From an uncultured Sphingomonadaceae bacterium (GTDB taxonomy: Bacteria > Pseudomonadota > Alphaproteobacteria > Sphingomonadales > Sphingomonadaceae): DNA of 64,000 bases. The DNA is taken from contig CANLQE010000001.1 in the NCBI GenBank assembly GCA_947493215.1, positions 868,001 to 932,000 on the forward strand, given 5' to 3'. The notes under the pieces were generated by a model that saw only the letters and a program-made list of their open reading frames with translations, had not been told where the DNA came from and made no database searches. Each line of letters begins with the position of its first letter. The stretch's first letter is position 1. Shown piece by piece: positions 36,925-45,973 of this stretch. The position numbers were made by a program, and so were the translations under genes.

Positions 36925-38150
36925 GGATTTATATCCTTTTGGTGCGATGAGGCCATAGCGGGGGCGGTGACGAGACCCCCATGGTTCTTATCGGATGCAT
37001 GCTCCCCAAAAATAGCTTCGTTCCTGATTTGACCGACTGTTGCGGCGTCCTGTGCCGCCTCCTTCTCAATCTGCTCTCTGGTCTCAAACGGTAATGCGAT
37101 GATCACAGAAAAGCCGCCTCCTGCTGATGACTTAATCTCGAACTGATGCGCTTTTCCATAAGCTTGGTTTAATCGCTCCTGAATATTTCCCAAACCAACG
37201 CCGGTAGAATCGGTATTTTTTGCGATCGGGCCATTTTTTCCAGGTCCCGTGTCCGATACTATTATCTTCACCGTGTCATTTTCAAGTCTGGCAGATACTG
37301 AAATATCGGCTCCGCCCTCCATCGGTGTCACCGCATATTTAATCGCATTTTCCACCAGTGGCTGCAACAATAACGAGGGCAGCAAGGCATCGCGAACCGC
37401 CGGGTCAATATCAAAACTAGGGCGCAATCGCTCTTCAAAACGCATTTTTTCGATATCGAGATACAAATGCAAGGTTTCGACTTCTTGCGCCAATGTTACC
37501 CGGCTATGCACTTCGTTGACCAGCGTATGCCGCAGGAAAGAAGACAGGCGCGATAGCATGGCATTGGCCGGTTCCGTCTGTTTCAGTAGCACCAGCGTCG
37601 AGATACTGTTCAGGGTATTAAACAGGAAATGAGGATTAAGTTGATAGCGCAGCATCGCCAATTGTGCCCGGGTTGCCTGCGTCTCCAGCCGCAGAAGCTG
37701 GTCATTTTGTTCTTCGACCCGAAGAAAGAAGTTGATCGCAAAATAAAGTGCCGACCAAGCACCAAGCATCGTGAAATCAACGAAGACATATCCTACGAAT
37801 ATACTGGCAAACCCACTTTCGATCGTCGGGTTTTGAATGACAAACACCCATGCGTCGATAAAGGCAAATAAGGCGGCGGCAATAGACAGGACGATCGTGG
37901 TCGTAACCCACGTTAGGATAGGCTTTTTCTGGATAAGGCCTTTATAGATAACCGATAAAAGCAACGAAATTGAATAGCCGGTAATCGTCGAAATGATAAT
38001 CGGTAGAAGAAAACTGAGCGGCTGTCCGTTGGCGATGCCGGAAATTCCGCGCAGGGCCAAGGCACCGGCCCATCCCGCGGATTGCAGGTTCCAGAATGCG
38101 CGGTTTTTATTGCCAAAAAAGGGCTGGGGGCGGATTTCCATGACGGCCAT
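36921..38150 (-). CDS. LytS/YehU-type sensor histidine kinase
   Basis: A 409-residue membrane kinase. Four hydrophobic segments cover roughly residues 25-150, followed by a coiled coil (EEQNDQLLRLETQATRAQLAML) and the His_kinase domain with NPHFLFNTLNSISTL (phosphorylated His). The ATPase domain has LLQPLVENAIKYAV and VSDTGPG, ending with a low-complexity acidic tail. No extracellular sensor domain is seen. Partner of the overlapping LytTR regulator; target genes unknown. Confidence 0.93.
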   Translation of the reverse strand: MAVMEIRPQPFFGNKNRAFWNLQSAGWAGALALRGISGIANGQPLSFLLPIIISTITGYSISLLLSVIYKGLIQKKPILTWVTTTIVLSIAAALFAFIDAWVFVIQNPTIESGFASIFVGYVFVDFTMLGAWSALYFAINFFLRVEEQNDQLLRLETQATRAQLAMLRYQLNPHFLFNTLNSISTLVLLKQTEPANAMLSRLSSFLRHTLVNEVHSRVTLAQEVETLHLYLDIEKMRFEERLRPSFDIDPAVRDALLPSLLLQPLVENAIKYAVTPMEGGADISVSARLENDTVKIIVSDTGPGKNGPIAKNTDSTGVGLGNIQERLNQAYGKAHQFEIKSSAGGGFSVIIALPFETREQIEKEAAQDAATVGQIRNEAIFGEHASDKNHGGLVTAPAMASSHQKDINP

Positions 38151-38365
38151 ATTCCCTGTCTATAGCGCGCCATTGGCCTTTGGGGAAGAATCGCATGATA
38201 ACTTATTGGGAAATATACCCGGAAGCATGATCATACAGCATATTTGATGCCAATGATGACAGCGCGTCAAGGAACGGCTGGCTGTCAGTATTTATGTGAG
38301 CAAGGGGGCATTTGGAGCAGTCGTCGATAAAGCATCTGTCCGTCGGTAGAGAAGGCGCTAGAACG

Positions 38366-38917
38366 TCAAGCTGCCGATGGTTCACCAATGGCTTTGAGCG
38401 GGCGGACGACCATATCGCCGCGATCCGCAGCGCAATGGCTGCCGCCGGAGGCATGATTTTTAAGCTCGGCCTCATCAATCCAGCACAAATCATCCAGGCC
38501 TAAAACCCTGTCATCATGAGCGCGCAATGTGATTCGGCTGATGGGTTGACGGTCTTTCGCATCGGCCAAAACAGGGTTTGACGGCACGCCGGTTTCCCAT
38601 TTTTCACCCCATTGCCGAATGGCGACGATGACGGACAATAAGTCAGCGCCTTTGTCGGTCAGGCGATATTCGACCTTGCGTTTGTCATGATCACACGGGC
38701 GGCGAGACATGATACCTGCCTCAACAAGCCGGGTGAGGCGGTTGGCCAATATGTTGCGCGCAATACCGATTTCCGACAGGAAATCTTCAAAATGACGCAC
38801 ACCATTGAATGAAGCGCGCAAGATCATGAAGCACCAGCGCTCCCCGATAACTTCAAGAGAAACAGGTAGTGAGCATCCTGCTCCGAGTTCTGCGAGATTT
38901 TCCGTCAATTTATCCAT
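38366..38917 (-). CDS. HxlR family transcriptional regulator
   Basis: A 183-residue winged-helix regulator: CSLPVSLEVIGERWCFMILRASFNGVRHFEDFLSEIGIARNILANRL is the HxlR core with the N-terminal Cys (C15) often used for redox or electrophile sensing. A ~75-residue tail beyond the core is longer than in minimal HxlR proteins. It is divergent from the small secreted protein at 39089, with GTTGCAAC-type palindromes between. Confidence 0.9.
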   Translation of the reverse strand: MDKLTENLAELGAGCSLPVSLEVIGERWCFMILRASFNGVRHFEDFLSEIGIARNILANRLTRLVEAGIMSRRPCDHDKRKVEYRLTDKGADLLSVIVAIRQWGEKWETGVPSNPVLADAKDRQPISRITLRAHDDRVLGLDDLCWIDEAELKNHASGGSHCAADRGDMVVRPLKAIGEPSAA

Positions 38918-38965
38918 GAGCTTTACCTAGACCAGTTTTCAACAATCCCAAAAAAAAATATAAGT

Positions 38966-39022
38966 TTTTAGTTGCAACTTAAAACCTAATTTATTAAGTA
39001 CTGATTCGCAACCTAAATTGCA
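38966..39022. promoter_or_regulatory. HxlR-type operators between hxlR and the divergent small gene
   Basis: TTTTAGTTGCAACTTAAAA (38966-38984) contains the palindrome AGTTGCAACT. A second, degenerate copy, TCGCAACCTAAATTGCAA, lies at 39005-39022. GTTGCAAC-like boxes are typical of HxlR targets. Confidence 0.6.
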
Positions 39023-39088
39023 AGCCGGTTTTTCTCCCCAGAGCGTCGGCGCAAATGAAAGGTTCAATCGACTAGAAAGGAAATCAAA

Positions 39089-39418
39089 ATGCTTCTCTCC
39101 CAAAGCCCACTTCGCAACATAGCTCTGCTGTTTGTTGCTATTCTAACCACGACGCTGATTTTTACTGCCAGCGCGGCCAACGCCCGAAGCAAGACTGTGG
39201 CTTACACCGCTGAGTTGCAGCAACCTGTCGAGGCATCGAAACATATCATCAGAGGCACGGTGATCCATTGTGCCGGTACCGAGTGTAAAGGCGCCAAAAG
39301 CAGCTCATCTGTAAAATCGGTATGTGCCAAATTATCCCGGAAAGTCGGTCCGATCACTTCCTTTACCTACAAAGGCGAGGCGATGGACGACGATGCGCTA
39401 GCCAAATGCAACGGTTAA
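39089..39418 (+). CDS. Small secreted protein with conserved cysteines, function unknown
   Basis: A 109-residue protein: signal peptide (LRNIALLFVAILTTTLIFTASAANA, cleavage near residue 32), then a ~75-residue mature part with four cysteines (HCAGTECKG, SVCAKL, LAKCNG). Similar small proteins are common in sphingomonads and Caulobacter and I have seen them as uncharacterised CC_3452-like proteins; that label is uncertain. AGAAAGGA precedes the ATG. Probably controlled by the divergent HxlR regulator. Confidence 0.75.
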   Translation: MLLSQSPLRNIALLFVAILTTTLIFTASAANARSKTVAYTAELQQPVEASKHIIRGTVIHCAGTECKGAKSSSSVKSVCAKLSRKVGPITSFTYKGEAMDDDALAKCNG

Positions 39419-39522
39419 TGAAGGGCCAGCGGGGCGGCTGACAAACCGCCACGGAATAGTTTTTACGACCAGCCCACTCAATCCCGTTACGGCCACGCAA
39501 ATGGCCCGGTTGGTCAAACTCT

Positions 39523-39577
39523 AGCGTTGAAGCTCTGCCTTTCACCCTCGAAGGCATTGTCTTCAACGCTATTTTTT
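39523..39577 (+). terminator. Large stem-loop with T-run: strong terminator or 3' end of a small RNA
   Basis: AGCGTTGAAG pairs with CTTCAACGCT, and inside it TGCCTT pairs with AAGGCA. The structure ends in ATTTTTTT. It lies 105 bases after the small secreted protein gene and 38 before the RelA/SpoT start. An upstream GGCGG...CCGCC hairpin (about 39435) could belong to the same RNA. Confidence 0.65.
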
Positions 39578-39614
39578 TGTTGCCCCTGCAGGCAAAGCCA
39601 GACAGTTTGTACAA

Positions 39615-41705
39615 GTGTTACGTCAATATGAACTTGTCGAGCGGGTGCGCAGCTACGACCCGGAAGCGGATGAAGATCTGATCAACCGCGCTTATGTTTT
39701 TTCGGTGCAAAAACATGGCAGCCAGAAACGCGCCAGTGGTGATCCGTATTTCAGTCATCCGATCGAAGTCGCGGGGTTAATGACCGATCTCAAACTCGAT
39801 CAGCAGACGATTGTAACAGCCTTGCTGCATGATACTGTCGAAGACACGCTGACCACTACTGAGGAGATTGAAAAGCTGTTCGGGGCGGACATTGCCCGAT
39901 TGGTGGATGGCGTAACCAAATTGTCTAAGATTGAAGCGCAGACAGATAACGAGCGCGCGGCTGAGAATTTGCGCAAATTCTTGCTCGCGATGTCCGACGA
40001 TATCCGAGTGCTTTTAGTGAAACTGGCCGATCGGCTGCACAATATGCGGACGTTGCATTTCATCAAGAACGAAGAAAAGCGTCGACGCATCGCTCATGAA
40101 ACCATGGATATTTATGCGCCGTTGGCTGAGCGGATCGGCATGTACGAATATATGCGCGAGATGCAACTGCTCGCCTTCAGTCATTTGGAACCTGAGGCTT
40201 ATGAGACGATTACCGGTCGCCTCGACACGATCACCAAGGGGGATGAGGGGCAGGTTCATAAAATTGCCCGGTCATTGGAAAAGACGCTGGCAGCTGGCGG
40301 ACTGGCCGCAGAGATTAGCGGGCGGGAAAAGCACCCCTATTCGATCTGGCGCAAAATGCAGGAGCGTCATGTCAGCTTTGAACAACTGACCGACATCATG
40401 GCGTTTCGGGTGATTACCGACAATAGCGCGGAATGCTATCGCGCGCTGGGTATCCTGCATCAAAAATGGAAGATGGTCCCGGGGCGGTTTAAAGATTATA
40501 TTTCGACGCCAAAACGTAACGGCTATCAATCGCTGCACACAACGGTAATGCACGGCAACAACATGCGTGTGGAAATACAGATTCGCTCGGAACGCATGCA
40601 CCGCGACAATGAATATGGGCTGGCGGCGCACTGGGCTTACAAACAGGGCGACGGTCCGGATGGACAGGCCGGCTGGATCCGCGATCTCATCGAAATTCTT
40701 GATCATGCCGAAGATGCCGAAGAGCTGCTGGAAAATACCAAGCTGGCTATGTATCAGGACCGGATATTTGCTTTCACGCCCAACGGCGCGTTGCTGCAGA
40801 TGCCACGGGGATCAACGACAGTCGATTTCGCCTATGCGGTGCATACCGATCTTGGCAATCAGGCGGTCGGAGCCAAGGTCAACGGACGTCATGTTCCGCT
40901 GCGGACCCAGCTTACCAATGGCGATGTTGTCGAAATCCTGAAATCCGATGGTCAGGAACCACAGCCCGGCTGGCTGTCCTTTGTCATCACGGGCAAGGCG
41001 CGCGCTGCGATCCGCCGGTTCGTGCGCCACAAAGAGCGCGATGAAATTGTCGAAATCGGCACCAAACTCTATGATGAGATTGTCCAACGCCTGCCAGGTA
41101 AAGTCGGTAAAAAGGCCATGAAAGCGGCGCTGAAACGTCTGAATCTCGAGGATGACGATGAGTTGATGATTTCTATTGGCACGCGAGAGCTCAGCGATCG
41201 GGAGGTTATGGAAGCGCTTATGCCCGGTAGCGTCAACGACAATGATGATGACCGGGAATGGCCAGAGCAGGACAGGGCCATTTCGATCAAAGGCCTGACC
41301 CCCGGTGTTGCGTTTGACTTGGCTGAATGCTGCCACCCTGTTCCCGGCGATCGCATTGTCGGCCTGCGCCGAAGCGGCGCGAATGTAGAGGTTCATGCTA
41401 TTGATTGCCTGCAACTCGCGGACGGCGTTGATGCTGACTGGGTAGATCTCAGCTGGGGCACCGAAACCGATGGCGCCGCAGCCCGGATGATGGTGGTGCT
41501 CCATAACAAGCCTGGTACGCTGGCCGAAATGGCGGGAATTTTTGGTTTTCACAATGCCAATATCCTGCGACTGCGCATGACCAACCGCGATGCGCCCTTT
41601 CACACGTTTGAGGTCGATCTCGAAGTGCATAATGTCCACCATCTGATGCGGATATTGTCGGCACTCAGAGCTTCAGAGGCTGTCGCGCAGGCGGAGCGGC
41701 TTTAG
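39615..41705 (+). CDS. Bifunctional (p)ppGpp synthetase/hydrolase RelA/SpoT
   Basis: A 696-residue long RSH enzyme. The HD hydrolase domain is at ~25-180 (FSHPIEVAGL, ALLHDTVEDT, KLADRLHNMRTL), the synthetase domain at ~235-350 (RFKDYISTPKRNGYQSLHTTV, EIQIRSERMHRDNEYGLAAHW), then TGS (~380-440), a zinc-finger-like region (LAECCHPVPGDRIVGL) and a C-terminal ACT domain (NKPGTLAEMAGIFG). Both activities look intact, as expected when a single RSH serves the stringent response. The start is GTG at 39615. Confidence 0.95.
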   Translation: MLRQYELVERVRSYDPEADEDLINRAYVFSVQKHGSQKRASGDPYFSHPIEVAGLMTDLKLDQQTIVTALLHDTVEDTLTTTEEIEKLFGADIARLVDGVTKLSKIEAQTDNERAAENLRKFLLAMSDDIRVLLVKLADRLHNMRTLHFIKNEEKRRRIAHETMDIYAPLAERIGMYEYMREMQLLAFSHLEPEAYETITGRLDTITKGDEGQVHKIARSLEKTLAAGGLAAEISGREKHPYSIWRKMQERHVSFEQLTDIMAFRVITDNSAECYRALGILHQKWKMVPGRFKDYISTPKRNGYQSLHTTVMHGNNMRVEIQIRSERMHRDNEYGLAAHWAYKQGDGPDGQAGWIRDLIEILDHAEDAEELLENTKLAMYQDRIFAFTPNGALLQMPRGSTTVDFAYAVHTDLGNQAVGAKVNGRHVPLRTQLTNGDVVEILKSDGQEPQPGWLSFVITGKARAAIRRFVRHKERDEIVEIGTKLYDEIVQRLPGKVGKKAMKAALKRLNLEDDDELMISIGTRELSDREVMEALMPGSVNDNDDDREWPEQDRAISIKGLTPGVAFDLAECCHPVPGDRIVGLRRSGANVEVHAIDCLQLADGVDADWVDLSWGTETDGAAARMMVVLHNKPGTLAEMAGIFGFHNANILRLRMTNRDAPFHTFEVDLEVHNVHHLMRILSALRASEAVAQAERL

Positions 41706-41735
41706 TTCCATCAGTGATGGCCACAGCGCGTAAAA

Positions 41736-41767
41736 GCGATTGCGTGGTTTTCATTCCCCGCAATCGC
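41736..41767. terminator. Inverted repeat between convergent RSH and Cys-repeat genes
   Basis: GCGATTGCG and CGCAATCGC form a perfect 9-bp stem with a 14-base loop; no T-run. Probable weak bidirectional terminator. Confidence 0.5.
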
Positions 41768-41777
41768 CATATTCAGT

Positions 41778-42086
41778 CTACTTTACGCAATATTTGCCAG
41801 AGGCTTTCAATCCGCCAGAGCAACTGCCGCTTTTCACTTCGGCATAGTCGCCTTTGTCGCCCACGCAGTAATTGCTGGAAGCTTTGAAGCCGGTTGGACA
41901 AGAACCGATTTTGGTAATGGCCACTTTTCCAGAGCTAGACTTACAGCTGCTTCCTGAGGCTTTGAAGCCGCTCGGGCAGCTGCCGTCTTTGGCGACGCTG
42001 GTGCTGCTCGATTGCGCAAAAGCGGTGGGGAGGTAAAGGCCGGATGTTGCGATCACGGCGGCTGCGAACATAGTAAAGCTTTTCAT
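41778..42086 (-). CDS. Small secreted protein with three Cys-containing repeats
   Basis: A 102-residue protein: signal peptide (cleavage after TAFA, residue 24), then three tandem copies of a ~25-residue unit, roughly K-x-GSCPSGFKASGxxC (DGSCPSGFKASGSSC, IGSCPTGFKASSNYC, SGSCSGGLKASGKYC). Each unit holds two Cys eight to ten residues apart, suggesting three disulfides or metal sites. Family not recognised. AAAAGGAAG precedes the ATG. Confidence 0.8.
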   Translation of the reverse strand: MKSFTMFAAAVIATSGLYLPTAFAQSSSTSVAKDGSCPSGFKASGSSCKSSSGKVAITKIGSCPTGFKASSNYCVGDKGDYAEVKSGSCSGGLKASGKYCVK

Positions 42087-42121
42087 TGGTACTTCCTTTT
42101 CATGATGGTGAAATCTGCAAT

Positions 42122-42967
42122 TTAACGGCCCGAGGCACTGATATATTCGAAGCCGACGAGGCTTTGGCCCGTGCGCTTGTTATAATATTGGCAGTATAGT
42201 TTTTCGGTCGGTCCGCGATATTTTTCGGTGGTCCGCGCCATAAAGCTGATGCCATATTTGCCGCGTTTTTTCATGTCGGCAGAATAGGCAGACGCGCGTG
42301 ATGAATTGGTACCGGTTGCGCAATCGCTGATGCCCTGATCATTGCCGCAATGCAGTTTCATGTGCGAATCGCCGAGATATTGATCGCTATTCCAGTTCCA
42401 ATAATCGGTCACGCCAGCGCCGGGATTGTCCGAACGCACGCACTGCCATTCAAAATCATTACCTTTGTCCAAGGCTTTATATTTGGCACGATCCACTGCG
42501 AAATAGAGTATTTCGCGGGACTGCAGGCCCGGGGTGATGATGCAGCTTTTGCTCACCTTGCCCGGCTTGCGGTTGATAAAGCCGGTGCGCTTTTCTTTGC
42601 TAAAGCCTTGCTGGAAAGTATATTCGCCGAGATTGCCGATGGTGACTTGGGACAGCGCAAGTCCGGTACATTTGGTCTGCGATGTTAGATTGGCGGACGG
42701 CGTCCCCATTTTATAATCGGTGCGCGTGGGTGTCCGCTTGGCCGTCCGTGGGCTGTTGCTGGTGCTTCCCCGGTTGGCAAAGCCGCTGGATGACGTTCCT
42801 GCTGCGCGGTCGATAACATCCACCGCGTCATCGACTTTTTTCTTTTCTTTCTTCACCTTTTTGACGGCGCTTTTCAGCCCGCCAAACGGGTCACGCGCTT
42901 CGGCCATATGGCCGGTGGATAGAACCGCAACGCCGGCGAGCAGGTACATGCTATTTCTGAGTGTCAT
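42122..42967 (-). CDS. Secreted protein of unknown function
   Basis: A 281-residue protein with a signal peptide (LRNSMYLLAGVAVLSTGHMAEA). A Lys/Asp-rich segment (LKSAVKKVKKEKKKVDDAVDVIDRAAG) and a Ser/Thr/Arg linker follow, then a C-terminal domain (~110-281) with six or more cysteines (TKCTGLAL, KSCIITPG, WQCVRSD, LHCGNDQGISDCATG, LYCQYYN), presumably disulfide-bonded. I do not recognise the family. ATG 42967, after GGGAG, replaces the longer track start. It lies 35 bases upstream of the Cys-repeat gene on the same strand; the two may be co-expressed. Confidence 0.75.
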   Translation of the reverse strand: MTLRNSMYLLAGVAVLSTGHMAEARDPFGGLKSAVKKVKKEKKKVDDAVDVIDRAAGTSSSGFANRGSTSNSPRTAKRTPTRTDYKMGTPSANLTSQTKCTGLALSQVTIGNLGEYTFQQGFSKEKRTGFINRKPGKVSKSCIITPGLQSREILYFAVDRAKYKALDKGNDFEWQCVRSDNPGAGVTDYWNWNSDQYLGDSHMKLHCGNDQGISDCATGTNSSRASAYSADMKKRGKYGISFMARTTEKYRGPTEKLYCQYYNKRTGQSLVGFEYISASGR

Positions 42968-43172
42968 TTGTAATCTCCCTTGTTTCGAGAGAGCAAATGG
43001 CGGTAAAGCTTGCGCGCGATAATATCCCATATGGGATAAACGGGCCGATGATTTGGGATCAACCCTGTGATCCATGTCACAATTGCCCTCAAACCGCGCG
43101 ATACCCGTTTACATTAAAGCAATTGCCTGTGCCAACAGACGCGCTATCAGCCACCCACAAGAATGCATTTTA

Positions 43173-44960
43173 ATGCCGACGTCTTTTCAAGCCAGGAGCA
43201 ATTTTTCAGTGAGTCGTGACATCGTCGGACGGGATGAAGATATCGTGAAATTGGCCTATTCGCTGGCTATTGGACCATATCGTTACCGTGAGATGTTCGA
43301 TCTATTGGGCACGCGGCTGGACGATGCATTGACCCGTGCAGAGGAGAAGGCGGCGGCTTCCGGCGCGACTGACCTTGATGAGACTGCGATTCGATCTGCC
43401 TTTGAGCCGCTCGTGCCGCATTTTGAAAATGCCCAATCGTTGATGGAGATGCAGGGCCGTCCGTCGAACAGCGCGAAATATTCCATGAAGATGCTGGATG
43501 CTGACAGCCATCCCTCTGCCTTGATAGGAACCGATGGCCGGATTGTTTATACCAATGGGGCAGCTGCAGAGACATTTGGATTGGCGAACGGCCAGCGCCC
43601 CGATGACGCATTGTTCGAGCGGGGTCATTTCAAAACACTTTTGTCCAACCTACAATCGCTGGACCAGTTTGAATTGAACAAAGTGATCAGCATTTTCGGC
43701 ATGGAGGGTATCGATGGCGCAGAGATGGTCAAAGTGGCGCTGACCAAGGTGCATGATTCGAACGGCAATGCGGTCGGCCATATCTCCGCCATTCACATGA
43801 GCTGGTTTCCCGATGTCGGACAACAGTTTCAATCACTGCTCAACCTGACCCCGGCGGAGCTGGAGATTACCAAAGCCATTGTCACCGGGCTGTCTCTCAG
43901 CGACCTGGCGGCCAAAAGGGGGCGATCCCTTGGTACCGTCCGGCATCAGACCAAGACGCTATTGGCCAAGCTTAATCTGCGATCTCAAACAGAGCTGGCC
44001 TGTCTCTATTCCGGCTTTTCCAAGTTTAATGTAAAAGAGCAGGGGGCGAATAAGGGCGACGGGGTCGGAGCCGGTGGACGAATAGAAAGCCGGGTTTTGT
44101 TGCGGCCCGATAGCCGGGTGCTGGACTATGAACTGGCCGGTCCGGCCAGCGGACATCCGGTGTTGTTCTTTCCCGGCTTGCTCGGCGGGATGACGGTCAC
44201 GGAAGCGATGCACCGCGTGCTGTCTCAGCATAAGTTGCGCTTGATCATGGTCTGGCGCCCGGGTCTGGCCAACAGCGGACCTGACGGTTCTGCGGGGCGC
44301 GACGGCTTTGGCCGCCATGCTGAAGACATAAAAGCATTGCTCGATGAGTTGGGTGTCAAATTCTGTCCTGTTATTGGGCATATTACCGGCGCCATGTTTG
44401 CTTATGCCATCGCTAAACACTTGTCTGGCCGGATTACCGGTGTGGTCAACATCAATGGGATTGTGCCGATGGAGCCGGGACCACATCTTGCGAAAGTCGA
44501 TCGGGCCGAACGGCTGCGCCTATATCTGATGCGCCATTTTCCCAAGATCGGCAGATTTGTTGTTCACGGTGCGTTGGCGAAGGTCGATTCTGGATATGAT
44601 CATGAATATCTCCACGCCTTTTTGGGAGATAATGACCAAGATCAGCGTACGATTGAACGCGAGGATATTCGTATCCTGTTTCGGCAGGCTTTTCAGAAGA
44701 CCACCAAACAAGGCTATGACAGTTTTACCAACGAATTGATGCTGGCAAGCAGCGATTGGCAATATTTGATCGATGATTGTCTATGTCCGGTGCACAATCT
44801 GGTTGGACAGCATAATCTCCATTATACGGCCGATGTGATGCAGGCGTTTGCGGCTGACAGAAGCAACTTTAATGTCGAGATTATCGAGAGCACCGCGCAT
44901 CTGTTGCTCTATCAACAGCCTGATCGCGTATTTGAGGCTGTGGCAGATATGGTTGCTTAG
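43173..44960 (+). CDS. PAS-LuxR regulator fused to an alpha/beta-hydrolase-fold domain
   Basis: About 595 residues: an N-terminal helical part, a PAS-like sensor (~112-212, LIGTDGRIVYTNGAAAETFG), a LuxR helix-turn-helix (~223-277, LTPAELEITKAIVTGLSLSDLAAKRGRSLGTVRHQTKTLLAKL), a linker, and an alpha/beta-hydrolase fold (~305-595). The usual nucleophile elbow GxSxG reads GHITG, so the Ser is replaced by Ile404; a C-terminal His (STAHLLLY) remains. This suggests a ligand-sensing rather than catalytic domain. The DNA-binding domain in the middle is unusual. Start ATG 43173 is likely; the track begins 33 residues upstream. Confidence 0.82.
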   Translation: MPTSFQARSNFSVSRDIVGRDEDIVKLAYSLAIGPYRYREMFDLLGTRLDDALTRAEEKAAASGATDLDETAIRSAFEPLVPHFENAQSLMEMQGRPSNSAKYSMKMLDADSHPSALIGTDGRIVYTNGAAAETFGLANGQRPDDALFERGHFKTLLSNLQSLDQFELNKVISIFGMEGIDGAEMVKVALTKVHDSNGNAVGHISAIHMSWFPDVGQQFQSLLNLTPAELEITKAIVTGLSLSDLAAKRGRSLGTVRHQTKTLLAKLNLRSQTELACLYSGFSKFNVKEQGANKGDGVGAGGRIESRVLLRPDSRVLDYELAGPASGHPVLFFPGLLGGMTVTEAMHRVLSQHKLRLIMVWRPGLANSGPDGSAGRDGFGRHAEDIKALLDELGVKFCPVIGHITGAMFAYAIAKHLSGRITGVVNINGIVPMEPGPHLAKVDRAERLRLYLMRHFPKIGRFVVHGALAKVDSGYDHEYLHAFLGDNDQDQRTIEREDIRILFRQAFQKTTKQGYDSFTNELMLASSDWQYLIDDCLCPVHNLVGQHNLHYTADVMQAFAADRSNFNVEIIESTAHLLLYQQPDRVFEAVADMVA

Positions 44961-44992
44961 GCCACCCTTTGGCGATGGATTTTATGATCGCG

Positions 44993-45910
44993 CTAAGTTG
45001 AGGGCGCGGCTTCGACAGAAACCGCATGATTTTTGCGTCGCCCCCAAGTGATTAGCCCTGTCGCGATCAGCAACTGCATCGTGCCATAGGCCAGCAAAGA
45101 AAATAGCACCATATCCCCAATTGCATCGGGCTTGCCTATAACGGCCGGGAATAAGGATGCTTTCAGCATCACCCCCAGATTAATATTTCTCACGACAACT
45201 TCCATGTTTATGGCGGTTGAATCGGCAGTGGACATGCCCACGATCCGGCACACGAGCCAACTGGCTATAGCCAATGTGAAAATCAGCAGTGCAATCAGCA
45301 ATATATTGGTCAGACCAAACATTCCGGCGTCCAGTCGGCCGGACGTTGCTGACCCTATAACGATGAAAACCAGCCCTAAAAGAGAGCCGCGAATACACCA
45401 TTTTGAGAAACTGGCCGCTGAACCGGGGAGGAAGTGGAAATAGGCCATCCCAATCGCGAGCGGCAGCAACAGCGTCAAAGCGATTTCCGACATCATATCC
45501 CCGCGAGGCATAACGAAGCTATCGGGCATATATTGGGCAATGAGCAGCTCAAGAATGAGCGGGGTCGTTACCAGACAGGCAATAGTGGTCAGGGCGGTAA
45601 TGGTGATCGACAGGGCAACATTGCCGCGCGCAAAATGGGTAAAGATGTTGGAAGTAGTCCCGCCCGGAATGGCCGCGATCAGTGCAATACCCACTGCAAC
45701 GCCGCCGACAATCCCGAAAGCTTGAATGAAAAGAAAAGCCACAAGCGGTGCGACTAATAACTGTATCGCCGAACCGCTGGTGACTGCCTTTGGCTCCAGC
45801 ACGATTTCCCGAAAATCACTGGGTGCCAGCGTCGCACCCATGCCAAGCATGGCGAGCACCAATTGAAACACAGCAAACCAATATTCGTGCTCGAGGTAGA
45901 ATATTCCCAT
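44993..45910 (-). CDS. Bile acid:sodium symporter (BASS) family transporter
   Basis: A 305-residue protein with about nine membrane helices. The BASS motifs are visible: the AAIPGGTTSNIFTHFARGNVALSITITALTTI stretch with its sodium-site residues, and STADSTAINMEVVVRNINLGVM in the second crossover. Bacterial members carry organic acids such as pantoate, pyruvate or sterol acids; no specific substrate is indicated. Confidence 0.9.
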   Translation of the reverse strand: MGIFYLEHEYWFAVFQLVLAMLGMGATLAPSDFREIVLEPKAVTSGSAIQLLVAPLVAFLFIQAFGIVGGVAVGIALIAAIPGGTTSNIFTHFARGNVALSITITALTTIACLVTTPLILELLIAQYMPDSFVMPRGDMMSEIALTLLLPLAIGMAYFHFLPGSAASFSKWCIRGSLLGLVFIVIGSATSGRLDAGMFGLTNILLIALLIFTLAIASWLVCRIVGMSTADSTAINMEVVVRNINLGVMLKASLFPAVIGKPDAIGDMVLFSLLAYGTMQLLIATGLITWGRRKNHAVSVEAAPST

Positions 45911-45973
45911 AGGGTCTCCGGTTCATATTACGGCGATTTTATGCTGTCTTAGATATTGGGCTATGCTGCCCGT

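Noticed and set aside
40812-41642. 276-residue minus ORF inside the RelA/SpoT gene
   Set aside because: Antisense to a clearly coding region.
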